Shown piece after piece: positions 51,860 through 59,979 of a stretch of 64,000 nt of DNA. The notes below the pieces were generated by a model, which was not told the origin of the DNA, ran no database searches, and saw only the letters and a list, made by a program, of their open reading frames with translations. The position numbers and the translations under genes were made by a program. Source of the DNA: Streptomyces sp. TLI_235. GTDB taxonomy: Bacteria; Actinomycetota; Actinomycetes; Streptomycetales; Streptomycetaceae. Position 1 is the first letter of the stretch. Every line of letters begins with the position of its first letter. Where the stretch lies: NCBI GenBank assembly GCA_002300355.1, contig NSGV01000002.1, forward strand, positions 248,001 through 312,000, read 5' to 3'.

Positions 51860-52963
51860 TCAGCGGGGGTCGTAGCGGAGCACGCGGTCGTCGTCCGGGC
51901 CCGGGGCGCCGCGGCCGTCGGTGTTGTTGGTGGTGACGATCAGGGTGCCGTCCGTTTCGGCGAGCACGGTGCGCAGGCGGCCGTCGGTGTGGTCGAGGAC
52001 GGCGGTGGGAGTGCCGACCGTGCCGTCGCCGTTCAGCGGGATCCGCCACAGGCGCTGGCCGCGCAGGCCGGCCATCCAGATCGCGCCGTCGGCGTAGGCG
52101 ATACCGCTCGGCGAGGCGTCGGCGGGGTGCCACTGGGTGACGGGGTCGGCGTAGCCGGCGCGGCCGGCCTTCCCTTCGACGACCGGCCAGCCGTAGTTGG
52201 CGCCGGGTGTGATCAGGTTGAGCTCGTCCCAGGTGTTCTGGCCGAACTCGGAGGCCCACAGGCGGCCTTGGGGATCCCAGGCGAGTCCCTGCACATTGCG
52301 GTGGCCGAGCGAGTACACCGGGGAGCCGGGGAAGGGGTTGCCGGGTGCGGGGTCGCCGGCGGGGGTGATCCGGAGGATCTTGCCGCCGAGCGAGGTGCGG
52401 TCCTGGGCGAGCTCGGGGCGGCCGCTCTCGCCGGTGCCGACGTAGAGCAGGCCGTCGGGGCCGAAGGCGATCCGGCCGCCGTCGTGGTTGCTGCCCTTGG
52501 GGATGCCGGTGAGCACGACGGCCGGGTCGGTGAGCCGGGCGCCGGCGGGGCGGGACGGGTCGTAGCCGAAGCGGACGATCCGGTTGTCGTCGGTGGCGGT
52601 GAGGTAGGCGTACAGCCGGTCGTCGGGGCCGAGGGCCAGGCCGAGCAGGCCGCCCTCGCCGGCCGCGGCCACGCCGGGGACGGTGCCGACGTCGGTGCGC
52701 GCGCCGGTCTGCGGGTCGATGCGCAGGATCCGCCCGGTGTTGCGGGAGCCGACCAGCAGGGCGCCGTCCGGCAGGCGGGCGACGCCCCAGGGTGTGTCCA
52801 GCCGGTCGGCGATCGTGGCGGCCGCCCCGGCGGTGCCGGACGCCGACCCGGCGGGGCCGGTGGATGCGGCCGGTGCGGGCGGCGAGTCGGTGGATCCGCA
52901 GCCGGCGAGCACGGCGCAGAGTGCGGGCAGCAGGGCGAGTGCGGTCACGGTGCGCGGCTTCAC
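51860..52963 (-). CDS. PQQ-dependent sugar dehydrogenase-type lipoprotein
   Basis: A 367-residue lipoprotein: lipobox VLAGC with Cys at residue 22, an Ala/Ser/Pro linker, and a six-bladed propeller of the soluble glucose/sorbosone dehydrogenase (GSDH) type. Motifs include GVARLPDGALLVGSR, NHDGGRIAFGPDGLLYVGTG, LGHRNVQGLAWDPQGRLWASE and GANYGWPVVEG. If PQQ is bound it would oxidise aldoses at the membrane surface. ATG 52963 has GGGAGG. No PQQ biosynthesis genes are seen nearby. Confidence 0.87.
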   Translation of the reverse strand: MKPRTVTALALLPALCAVLAGCGSTDSPPAPAASTGPAGSASGTAGAAATIADRLDTPWGVARLPDGALLVGSRNTGRILRIDPQTGARTDVGTVPGVAAAGEGGLLGLALGPDDRLYAYLTATDDNRIVRFGYDPSRPAGARLTDPAVVLTGIPKGSNHDGGRIAFGPDGLLYVGTGESGRPELAQDRTSLGGKILRITPAGDPAPGNPFPGSPVYSLGHRNVQGLAWDPQGRLWASEFGQNTWDELNLITPGANYGWPVVEGKAGRAGYADPVTQWHPADASPSGIAYADGAIWMAGLRGQRLWRIPLNGDGTVGTPTAVLDHTDGRLRTVLAETDGTLIVTTNNTDGRGAPGPDDDRVLRYDPR

Positions 52964-53081
52964 GCTGGCCTCCCGACGGGTCCCGCCGCCCGGTCGTCCC
53001 GGCGGCGCCCCGTCCAGCTCACCACAGCCTGCCCGGCGAATCCCGCCCGGTGGGCGGGCGCGCCTTCCCGCTCACCACGTT

Positions 53082-53112
53082 CCGCGGGCGGGGGCCTGGC
53101 CCCCGCCCGCGG
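53082..53112 (-). terminator. Terminator hairpin after the chitinase gene
   Basis: A perfect 15-bp inverted repeat with a minimal loop lies 9 bp past the chitinase stop. Confidence 0.75.
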
Positions 53113-53120
53113 GGTGCGGG

Positions 53121-54233
53121 TCAGCAGCTCAGGTTGCTGCCCGGGACGGTGCCGAGGATCTGGGTGAAGCTCTGGTAGGCGTTGATCCGGCTCTGGACCT
53201 GGGCCGGGTTGCCGCCGTTGCACTCCAGGCTGCCGTTGATGCTGCGGATCGTCTCGCCGAAGCCGGCGCCGTTCACCATCGCGTTGTGCGGCGTCATGGT
53301 GCCGGGGCCGGACTGCGTGTTCCAGTACCAGAGGCCGGTCTTCCAGGCGACGGACGAGTCGGTCTGCACCAGGTTCGGGTTGTGCAGCAGGTCGATGCCC
53401 AGGGCGTCACCGGCCGCCTTGTAGTTGAAGTTCCAGCTGAGCTGGATCGGCCCACGGCCGTAGTACGCGGCCTGGCCGGCCGGGCAGCCGTACGACTGCG
53501 AGGTGTCGCAGTAGTGCGGGTAGTTGGCGGTGTTCTGCTCCACCACGTACACCAGGCCACCGGTCTCGTGGCTGACGTTGGCGAGGAAGGCGGCGGCCTC
53601 CTGCTTCTTCACCGTGTCGCTGCCGGTGTTGGCGAACGCCGGGTAGGCGCTCAGCGCGGCCTTGAGGCCGGCGTAGGTGTAGAAGGAGTTCCGGTTCGGG
53701 AACATCTGGTTGAACTGCGCCTCGCTGACCGGGAATCCGCCCGGGTTCGAGGTCTGGGTCGGGGTCGGGGTGGTGCCGCCGCCCGAGCAGGTGTACGGCT
53801 CCCAGTACCAGGTGGAGATCGTCGGGTCGTAGCCCGGGTTGTCGTGGGTGGCCCGGTACAGGTTGCCGTTGGAGTACTGGACGACCGTCCCGGTGGTGTA
53901 GGTGCGGCCGGCCACCCAGGCCGGGTAGGCGCAGCTGCCGCCGGTCGGGGTGGGCGTGCTGCCGCCCCCGCCGCCGCAGACGCCCTGGTCGGCCCAGACG
54001 CCGGAGGCGCCGCCGGGGGTCTCGTTCTGGGTCCACCACTTGGCGGACCAGTTGTGGCCGTTGTAGGAGGCGGACATGCCGCCGGTGTACACGGAGGAGG
54101 AGTTCCAGGCGGCGGCGCAGGTGCCGGCCGACGCTGAGGAGGGCAGGGCCACCGCGAGACCTATCGCTGCGGCACCGGCCGCGACGGCCGCGAACAGCCG
54201 GCGCTTCGCCGGGAGACGGTGCTTCACTGACAC
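53121..54233 (-). CDS. Family 19 chitinase with two chitin-binding modules
   Basis: A 370-residue exported enzyme. After a signal peptide (cleavage near SASAGTC) come two carbohydrate-binding-like modules (about residues 38-86 and 101-149; CBM5/12-like WVAGRTYTTGTVVQY in the second), linked by Gly/Thr/Pro spacers, and a GH19 domain (about 165-370). The catalytic pair Glu223 (SHETGG) and Glu232 (VEQN) is present with YYGRGPIQLSWNFNY. It hydrolyses chitin outside the cell. The DasR-type operator upstream ties it to GlcNAc control. It starts at GTG 54233. Confidence 0.93.
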   Translation of the reverse strand: MSVKHRLPAKRRLFAAVAAGAAAIGLAVALPSSASAGTCAAAWNSSSVYTGGMSASYNGHNWSAKWWTQNETPGGASGVWADQGVCGGGGGSTPTPTGGSCAYPAWVAGRTYTTGTVVQYSNGNLYRATHDNPGYDPTISTWYWEPYTCSGGGTTPTPTQTSNPGGFPVSEAQFNQMFPNRNSFYTYAGLKAALSAYPAFANTGSDTVKKQEAAAFLANVSHETGGLVYVVEQNTANYPHYCDTSQSYGCPAGQAAYYGRGPIQLSWNFNYKAAGDALGIDLLHNPNLVQTDSSVAWKTGLWYWNTQSGPGTMTPHNAMVNGAGFGETIRSINGSLECNGGNPAQVQSRINAYQSFTQILGTVPGSNLSC

Positions 54234-54364
54234 GTGATCACCCCTTCGTGCGGTGGGGGCCGCACGGAGTCGAGGACGGAGGGACCGCCGCGCAGCAGCC
54301 TGCGAGCACCGTCGAATGAAGGGGTGCCGGGCCGCCGCTGCGGGGTTGACGAGGACTCAACCGT

Positions 54365-54383
54365 ACTGGTCTATACCTGTCAA
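54365..54383 (-). promoter_or_regulatory. DasR-type dre operator and -35 of the chitinase promoter
   Basis: ACTGGTCTATACCTGT (54365-54380) matches the DasR consensus ACTGGTCTAGACCAGT at 14 of 16 positions. A -35 TTGACA for the leftward promoter (54383-54378) overlaps it, so DasR binding would block transcription until GlcN-6-P-type ligands accumulate. dasR itself is outside the window. Confidence 0.75.
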
Positions 54384-54485
54384 GACGGCCTGGCTGTACT
54401 GGGGTTCAAGGGAACCCTAAGAACTCTTAAGGCGCCGGGACGGACGCCGGACGGGGGCGCCATCAGCCCTTGTGGAGCCGGGCCC

Positions 54486-55718
54486 TCAGCCCTTCCGGAG
54501 CCGGCGCTCGCCACGGGCCAGCCGGCGCAGCCCGGCGAACCTGCCGATCCGGCCCATCCGTTCGACGTTCGCCATCGACGCCCGGTCCAGCTCCTCCATC
54601 AGGCGGCGGGAGCGGTGCTCCGGCGCCAGCTCGTCGAGCATCCGGTCGACCTCGGCGAGCACCGAGCCGTACAACTGCCACGCCTCCGGGTCCTGCTGGA
54701 CGTGGCGCAACAACTGCTGGGCGACGTTCTCGCGGGCCGCCCACGCGGCGGAGAGTTCGGCGGCGAGCCGCTCCTCGGCCTCCTCGGCGCTGCGGCTGAC
54801 CTGGGTGGTGACCAGGACGGCGAAGCTCACCAGGGCGCCGCCGACGTGCTCCAGCAGCTCCTCCATCGACACCGTGACGTCCGGCGGGAAGAGTCGCTCC
54901 TCGCCGTCCCGCCGCTTGGCCAGGTCGGTGAGCGAGCGGGTGAGGACGCGGATGACGACCACGCAGATCTCCAGCGTGTCCAGCCCGGTGCGCAGCACGA
55001 TCCGCGAGAGCAGGCCCTCGCTGACCCTGGGGTTGAGCCGCAGACTGTCCTCGGCCTGGCGCAGCGCGCCGTCGACGTCGGCGATCGCCTGGTCCAGCCG
55101 GCGGGCCTCGTGCAGCCGGGCCGCGGCCTGCTCGACCGGCGCGGGCCCGCCGAGCTCCTCGGCGATCTCCACCAGCAGGTGGCGGGCCCGGCGGGCGAGG
55201 TCCTCGATCGACTCGCCGGCGGTGTCGACCCAGACCGGCGGTGCGAAGACGACGTTGAACGCCAGCCCGACGCCGGCGCCGATGAGCGTCTCCAGCACCC
55301 TGTCCCAGGCCTGCGAGGCGAGCCGGGTGACACCGAGCACCAGCATCGCGCTGATCGCGACCTCGTTGACGAACTCGTCCACCCGCACGAAGTGCCCGAC
55401 CACCAGCGAGGCCAGGATGATCAGGCCGAGGCTCCACCAGGACAGCCCGACCACGGCGCTGAACCCGATCGCGATCAGCACGCCGACGATCACCGAGTTG
55501 ACCCGGCGGATGCTGGTCTTCAACGTCGAGTAGACGGTGACCTGGACGACCAGCAGCGCGGTCAGCGGCGCCGTCAGCGGCGCCGGCTCGGCGCTGAGCT
55601 GCACCGCCACCGCGTAGGAGAGCGTGGCGGCGACCGTCGCCCGCAGGTACAGCGCGACGGTGGGGTCCTTCACCCACCGTCGCACGGTGTCCCTCGTCCT
55701 CGTCCACAGTTCGCGCAT
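54486..55718 (-). CDS. FUSC / aromatic-acid-exporter-like membrane protein
   Basis: A 410-residue protein: about six hydrophobic segments in the N-terminal ~160 residues (LYLRATVAATLSYAVAV, VGVLIAIGFSAVVGLSW, VAISAMLVLGV) followed by a long helical cytoplasmic domain with coiled-coil character (about 170-400). This is a half-size FUSC/ArAE-like transporter as found in actinobacteria. The substrate is unknown. ATG 55718 has GGGAG; a longer in-frame ORF upstream is non-coding-like and runs into the Rpf region. It is distinct from the longer FUSC-type protein at 15-17 kb. Confidence 0.75.
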   Translation of the reverse strand: MRELWTRTRDTVRRWVKDPTVALYLRATVAATLSYAVAVQLSAEPAPLTAPLTALLVVQVTVYSTLKTSIRRVNSVIVGVLIAIGFSAVVGLSWWSLGLIILASLVVGHFVRVDEFVNEVAISAMLVLGVTRLASQAWDRVLETLIGAGVGLAFNVVFAPPVWVDTAGESIEDLARRARHLLVEIAEELGGPAPVEQAAARLHEARRLDQAIADVDGALRQAEDSLRLNPRVSEGLLSRIVLRTGLDTLEICVVVIRVLTRSLTDLAKRRDGEERLFPPDVTVSMEELLEHVGGALVSFAVLVTTQVSRSAEEAEERLAAELSAAWAARENVAQQLLRHVQQDPEAWQLYGSVLAEVDRMLDELAPEHRSRRLMEELDRASMANVERMGRIGRFAGLRRLARGERRLRKG

Positions 55719-56032
55719 CACTCCCTTGTACCCGGAGTGCCGCCCCGCACCCGGGCGGCACGGCGCACCCCTCCGGGTGCCTTGGCCGGGGCCCGAGACG
55801 AATCCGCGGACCTGCGAACCCGGGTACATCTCCTGGCACGCCGGGTAGGCGATGCACGCCCGCACGTCGCCGCTGCTCGGCAAGGCACTACGGCGGCAGC
55901 CCCGGCCCGCCGGGCCCGGCACCATCTGCGGGCATGCCGACGGCCCGTTCCCGGGGTGGGGGAACGGGCCGTGCGGTGGCGTGCGCCGGGCCGGGGTCAC
56001 CGGGCCGGCGCGCCGTGGATGTCGCGGGGGTC
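55719..56032. other. 314-bp region between FUSC-like and Rpf genes
   Basis: It contains the terminator of the Rpf gene (55940-55972) and the promoter of the FUSC-like gene. I see no other gene; the frames here are shadow-like. Confidence 0.5.
55940..55972 (-). terminator. Terminator hairpin downstream of the Rpf gene
   Basis: A perfect 13-bp inverted repeat with an 7-nt loop lies 61 bp beyond the Rpf-domain gene stop. Confidence 0.65.
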
Positions 56033-56425
56033 CTACTTGGTCAGGCCGGCCTTGACCGAGCAGACCGGCCAGGCACCCGGGCCCTGCGCGGCCAGCACCT
56101 TCTCGGCGACGGCGATCTGCTGCGCCTTGCTCGCCTGGTGCGCGTTCGCCGCATAGGCGTGGCCGCCGAACGCCGCCCACGTGCTGGACGTGAACTGCAG
56201 ACCGCCGTAGAAGCCGTTGCCGGAGTTGACCGCCCAGTTCCCCGACGACTCGCACTGCGCGACCCTGTCCCAGGTCGAGGCCGGCGCGGCCGAGGCCGAC
56301 GTCGCCGTCACAAGGCCGGCCACCGGCAGGACGGCCAGCGCCCCGCCCATCACGGCCATCCGCACACGCCTGCTGCGCTTGGTGGCGGTGGAGGCGGCAG
56401 CGGCGGTCTCGTTACGGAAGATCAT
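56033..56425 (-). CDS. Secreted Rpf-domain muralytic protein (transglycosylase)
   Basis: A 130-residue exported protein: signal peptide to about ASAAPAS (residue ~48) and a single resuscitation-promoting-factor core (WDRVAQCESSGNW, FYGGLQFTSSTWAAFGG, IAVAEKVLAAQGPGAWPVC), with catalytic Glu59. Rpf enzymes cut peptidoglycan glycan strands and support spore germination and growth restart. No LysM or other wall-binding domain follows, so this is a minimal form. ATG 56425 has GAAGGGAA. The long structured leader may be a c-di-AMP riboswitch, as found before other Streptomyces rpf genes. Confidence 0.9.
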   Translation of the reverse strand: MIFRNETAAAASTATKRSRRVRMAVMGGALAVLPVAGLVTATSASAAPASTWDRVAQCESSGNWAVNSGNGFYGGLQFTSSTWAAFGGHAYAANAHQASKAQQIAVAEKVLAAQGPGAWPVCSVKAGLTK

Positions 56426-56580
56426 GCGGTTCCCTTCGGGCGAACCCGGAACAGCTCCCGGGCACGGGTCAGCAGACCCGATCGGCCTGCGGTTCATGGA
56501 GTGAGCCGGCATCCCCAGCACCGGACCATCGGGCCCGGCGGTGTGCCGCACTGGTTTCGAAGGTACGGACCACCGACCAC
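56426..56580 (-). promoter_or_regulatory. Structured leader of rpf-type gene, possible c-di-AMP (ydaO) riboswitch
   Basis: Reading leftwards, the leader shows GGGGATGCCGG, ATGAACCGC, and a 3' block CCGATCGGGTCTGCTGACCCGTGCC (56485-56461 region), which resembles the ydaO 3' pattern of CCGA followed by GTCAGCTAACCCGGTAGGC, with substitutions. Position and gene type fit, but several consensus bases differ, so this may be a degenerate copy. A covariance search would decide. Confidence 0.35.
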
Positions 56581-56948
56581 GAAGCCAAGCAAATCCACGT
56601 CCCCCCAGCTCAGAGAGCCATTACCGCAGGTAGCCCGACCCGCCCGGGCCCCATTTCACGCACCCGCCACCCCCCGCCGGCCCCCCGAATGTGACCGGCA
56701 CCACCCGAATCCACCGGTGAGCCGGCCCACATTGTCGGCAGCCGGTGAAGACCCGCGAACACCCCGCGAGCATCCGGCCCCCGCCCGGTAGCCCGCGGAT
56801 GGCGTGGGTCACAGGGTGCACGAACCGTGCCCGCACGAGCCCGCCCGGTGACCGTCCGGGGCCGCGGGCACGGTCGCCGGCCGACGACGGAGTCGGGGAG
56901 AGATGGAGCCGGGGAGAGATGGAGCCGGGGAGAGAGGCGTCCGACCGG
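56581..56948. other. 368-bp intergenic stretch between rpf leader and GNAT gene
   Basis: No gene is supported. It includes a short tandem repeat (56895-56937) and the presumed rpf promoter. Otherwise there is nothing that I can name. Confidence 0.45.
56895..56937. repeat. 16-bp tandem repeat, about 2.7 copies
   Basis: The unit GGGGAGAGATGGAGCC repeats almost exactly, ending 11 bp before the stop of the acetyltransferase gene. Confidence 0.8.
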
Positions 56949-57515
56949 TCAGACGGCCTCGAGCCACTGCTCCCGGGTGAGGGCGTACTCCACGTCCCCG
57001 TGTTCGGCGCCCTCGATGGCGTCGGGCCACCCCTCGAAGAACGTCCGGACGTGGTGCAGGCCCGCCTTCTCCATCACCCGTCGGGAGGCCGTGTTGACGG
57101 TCATCGTGGTGGCCACCAGCCGGTCGGCGCCGAGTTCGGTGAAGGCCAGCCGGACGAGTGCCCGCGCGCCCTCGGTGGCGAAGCCTCGGCCCCAGACGGC
57201 GGGGCGCAGCCGGTAGCCGAGTTCGGTGCCGCCGCTCAGCCCGACGCTGGTCGCGGGCTGCAGCCCGAACCATCCGAGGAACTCCCCCGAACCGCGTTCC
57301 ACCGCGGCGAAGCAACCTGTCCCCGGCGGGAGTTCCGCATAGCCGCGGAGCAGCGCCGGAAGCGTCTCGCGCTCGACCACGGCCCGCGGCACCGGCCGCC
57401 CGTCGTCGATCCGCCGCATCACCTCCGGGTCGCCGTGCAGTGCGGCCAGGTCGTCGAGGTCGTCCTCGGTGAAGCGGCGCAACAGCATGCGAGCGGTCTC
57501 GGTAGGGATAGGCAC
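56949..57515 (-). CDS. GNAT acetyltransferase (RimJ/RimL-like)
   Basis: A 188-residue GNAT-fold protein: TARMLLRRFTEDDLDDL, GTELGYRLRPAVWGRGFAT (acetyl-CoA loop) and TVNTASRRVMEKAGL are the standard RimJ/RimL motifs. The acceptor is unknown. GTG 57515 is the first good start; ATG 57488 is an alternative, and neither has a strong ribosome site. It lies 68 bp after the start-proximal end of nothing coupled: the PP2C gene ends 69 bp upstream. Confidence 0.8.
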   Translation of the reverse strand: MPIPTETARMLLRRFTEDDLDDLAALHGDPEVMRRIDDGRPVPRAVVERETLPALLRGYAELPPGTGCFAAVERGSGEFLGWFGLQPATSVGLSGGTELGYRLRPAVWGRGFATEGARALVRLAFTELGADRLVATTMTVNTASRRVMEKAGLHHVRTFFEGWPDAIEGAEHGDVEYALTREQWLEAV

Positions 57516-57583
57516 CGGGCGATTCGACCACCGCCGCACACGGCCGGGCAACCGCATTCCCGGGCGGCGGGGAGGCGCGGTGG

Positions 57584-58438
57584 TCAGTCCGGCCCGGGTG
57601 CGATGGGTCGGCCCGGGACGGCGGCGACGACGGGGAGGAGCAGTGCGGTGATGTTGTCCCGTCCGCCGGCGGCAAGGGCGTGGTCGACCAGGGTGCGGGC
57701 GGCGCCGAGCGGGTCGGCGGCGCGGCCGGCGGTGGCGCGCAGGGCGTCGGCGGACGGGAGGTAACGCCAGAGTCCGTCGGTGCAGAGCAGCAGGCGGCCC
57801 GGCACGGCGGGCCGGTAGCTGCGGGTGCGGGGTGTGGGCTCGCCGGCGTCGGCACCCAACCAGGCGGCGAGGGCGTCGAGTTCGCCGGTGTCGTCCTCGG
57901 TGAGGGCCATGCCGGGGCCCTCGTCGGGGAGCCAGTAGGCGCGGCTGTCGCCGACCCAGGTGCTCCAGAGGCCTTCCGGTCCGGCGATGCCGGCGACGTA
58001 GGTGCAGGCGGGTGCCGCGTCGGTCGAGGCGGCGAGGGCCGTCACCGCGCGGCCGGCCCGGACGGCGGATTCGACGAGGGCGGTCTCGGGGAGTACGCCC
58101 TCCGCCAGCCGTGCTGCCAGGGCCGCGGCGCCGACGTCCGCGGCGAGCCGGGCGGCCCGTTCGCCGCGGGGCGCCATCGAGACGCCGTCGCAGACGACGC
58201 CGATGCTCCAGGGGCCGGCGGTGGCGAGGGCCATGGCGTCCGCGTTGATCCCGCGGTGCCGGCCGCGGTCGGTGACGCCGGCGGGCCCGCCCGCCAGGGC
58301 CTGTTCCACATGGGACCGGAATCGGGGCTGTTCGGCCCCGCAGTCCCAGCACCTGCCGTCGGGGGCGACCGTGCCCCCGCATGTTCCGCACTCGGTGGTG
58401 TCGATGCTCTCGGTGTTGTCGATCATTCGGCGGCTCAT
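57584..58438 (-). CDS. PP2C-type Ser/Thr phosphatase with N-terminal zinc ribbon
   Basis: A 284-residue protein. A four-cysteine zinc-ribbon motif (CGTCGG...CWDCG, residues 17-33) precedes a PPM/PP2C domain (about 55-280): RGINADAMALA (the usual NEDA acidic site reads NADA), VCDGVSMAPRGE, WVGDSRAYWL, LLCTDGLWRYLP and the final GGRDNITALLL. The main metal-binding Asp residues appear kept. In actinobacteria such proteins accompany Ser/Thr-kinase and FHA signalling, but no kinase is next door. ATG 58438 is followed by a second ATG at 58426. Confidence 0.85.
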   Translation of the reverse strand: MSRRMIDNTESIDTTECGTCGGTVAPDGRCWDCGAEQPRFRSHVEQALAGGPAGVTDRGRHRGINADAMALATAGPWSIGVVCDGVSMAPRGERAARLAADVGAAALAARLAEGVLPETALVESAVRAGRAVTALAASTDAAPACTYVAGIAGPEGLWSTWVGDSRAYWLPDEGPGMALTEDDTGELDALAAWLGADAGEPTPRTRSYRPAVPGRLLLCTDGLWRYLPSADALRATAGRAADPLGAARTLVDHALAAGGRDNITALLLPVVAAVPGRPIAPGPD

Positions 58439-58495
58439 CCTGCCAGTTCCCGGCCGTGGCCGGGGCCGGATTCGCGGTGGCGGGCCGGGCGGGGC

Positions 58496-58999
58496 TCAGC
58501 CGGCCGGGCGGGCGCTCTCGTGGGCGAGCAGGTGCTGCTTGGCGGGGAGGCCGCCCGCGTAGCCGGTGAGTGAGCCGTCGGCGCCGACCACCCGGTGGCA
58601 GGGCCGGACGATCAGCAGCGGGTTCGCCCCGATCGCCGCCCCGACCGCCCGGACGGCTGCGGGCGACCCGGCGGCCGAGGCGATCGCCGTGTACGTGGTG
58701 GTGGTGCCGTACGGGACGGCGTCCAGGGCGGCCCAGACGCGGCGCTGGAAGTCGGTGCCGCGGGTGGTGCACTCCACGTCGAAGCGGGTGCTCTCGCCAG
58801 CGAAGTACGCACGCAGCTGGCCGGCGACCGCGCGGAAGGCCGTGTCGTCCCGCCGCCAGCCGTCCTGGACGACGGCGCCGCGCTTCTGGCCCGGCAGCGA
58901 GACCGAGGCGAGCGCGGTGCCGCCCGCGGCGGTGGCGGATTCCTCGCCGACCAGCAGCAGCGGCCCGACCGGGCTGTCGACGGTCGTGTACAGGGTCAT
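58496..58999 (-). CDS. ogt: Methylated-DNA-protein-cysteine S-methyltransferase (Ogt-type)
   Basis: A 167-residue DNA-repair protein that removes methyl groups from O6-alkylguanine by a suicide transfer to Cys134 in the PCHRV motif. FQRRVWAALDAVPYG and RAVGAAIGANPLLI before it and the GSLTGYAGG tail after it are typical. The N-terminal domain is short and has no AraC/Ada DNA-binding part, so this is Ogt rather than Ada. ATG 58999 is supported over the long upstream frame. It ends 57 bp from the PP2C gene and both are leftward, so they may be co-transcribed. Confidence 0.92.
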   Translation of the reverse strand: MTLYTTVDSPVGPLLLVGEESATAAGGTALASVSLPGQKRGAVVQDGWRRDDTAFRAVAGQLRAYFAGESTRFDVECTTRGTDFQRRVWAALDAVPYGTTTTYTAIASAAGSPAAVRAVGAAIGANPLLIVRPCHRVVGADGSLTGYAGGLPAKQHLLAHESARPAG

Positions 59000-59320
59000 G
59001 GCGTTGTCCTCTCCGCAGGTCCTGACGGTACCGCGCGGCCGGGCGCGGTCCTGTCGACCTCCACTGTGCCGCCCGCCGGGCGGGGCCGGCTGGCGGATTT
59101 CGGACACGGCGTTTCGGCGGGTTCCCTCCCGGCCGCCGCGCGGTCCGGCGGTCGGACCCGGCCGCCGGAGAGGCACGTCGCGGCGGCCGGGTCCGTACTG
59201 CGGCGGGGCGCCCGTCCGGGCGGCGGACGGGAGACGGGGACGCCGCCCGGACGGGGCACCCTGCCTGTCCGCCGTCTCACCCGCCCGGCGGCGCGCAAAC
59301 CCGCGCGGCCCGATCCGGTG
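59000..59320. other. 321-bp intergenic region without a supported gene
   Basis: This lies between the Ogt gene and the end of the peroxiredoxin-like gene, both leftward. It should hold the ogt promoter. The open frames here are antisense-like and I see no clear hairpin or operator. Confidence 0.45.
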
Positions 59321-59914
59321 TCAGGTCCCGGCGGCCTGCCGGTCCGTCGCGCCCGGGCTCGCTGCCGCGTGCCGGGCGGCGAGGCCGAGCACGGTGTCGA
59401 CCGACCAGTGGTCGGCGGCGTGCTCGCCGTAGTGGACGGCGAGCAGTCGGCCGTCCGGGCCGAGCAGGAAGTCGGCGGGCAGGCCGAGGCGGCCGCCGAG
59501 CGGACGGGCCGCAGGCGGCCGTTCCCTGCCGCGGAGGGCGAGCGGGACGCTGCGGGCCAGCGCCCGGGCGACGGTGGGCCACGCCCGGGGGTCGAGCAGG
59601 GCGCGGGCGCCGCGCTCCACGCCGAACGCCCGGTAAAGCGTCCGGTCCGGGTCGGCGACGAGCGGGAACGGCAGGCTGTCGGCGTAGGGCCGCAGCTCGT
59701 CGGCGGGCGAGTGGAAGACGGCCACCTCGTGCACCCCGGCGGCGGCGGTCTCGGCCTGCCGCTGCGCGAAGGACCGCAGGTGGAGGTTGCAGATCGGGCA
59801 GCCGGCGAACCTGCGGAACTGGAGGTGCAGGAGCCCGGGCGGAGCCACGGGCGCGCCCGTGACGTCGGTGAACTGCCGGACGGGAGCGGTGGTGCCGGTC
59901 TGGAGGCGGGGCAT
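59321..59914 (-). CDS. Peroxiredoxin-like (thioredoxin-fold) protein
   Basis: A 197-residue thioredoxin-fold protein of the AhpC/TSA-like (PRXL2-type) group, with the redox motif FAGCPICNLHL giving Cys39 and Cys42 as CxxC, followed by VAVFHSPADELRPYAD and a FLLGPDGRLLAVHYG end. It probably reduces peroxides or disulfides in the cytoplasm. ATG 59914 has GAGGAG. It is divergent from the TetR regulator, and a long palindrome covers the shared promoter, so the pair is probably co-regulated by redox or an aromatic ligand. Confidence 0.85.
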   Translation of the reverse strand: MPRLQTGTTAPVRQFTDVTGAPVAPPGLLHLQFRRFAGCPICNLHLRSFAQRQAETAAAGVHEVAVFHSPADELRPYADSLPFPLVADPDRTLYRAFGVERGARALLDPRAWPTVARALARSVPLALRGRERPPAARPLGGRLGLPADFLLGPDGRLLAVHYGEHAADHWSVDTVLGLAARHAAASPGATDRQAAGT

Positions 59915-59928
59915 CGGACTCCTCTTAG

Positions 59929-59970
59929 GCGTAGTACGTACGCTTAAAACTGTAAGCGTATGCCGTACGC
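59929..59970. promoter_or_regulatory. Long inverted repeat: TetR operator in divergent promoter
   Basis: Two 18-bp arms (59929-59946 and 59953-59970) match at 14 of 18 positions around a 6-nt centre. TACGCT (59966-59971), eight bases before GTG 59980, is a -10 inside the right arm, so repressor binding would shut off both divergent genes. Confidence 0.65.
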
Positions 59971-59979
59971 TGTCAAGCC

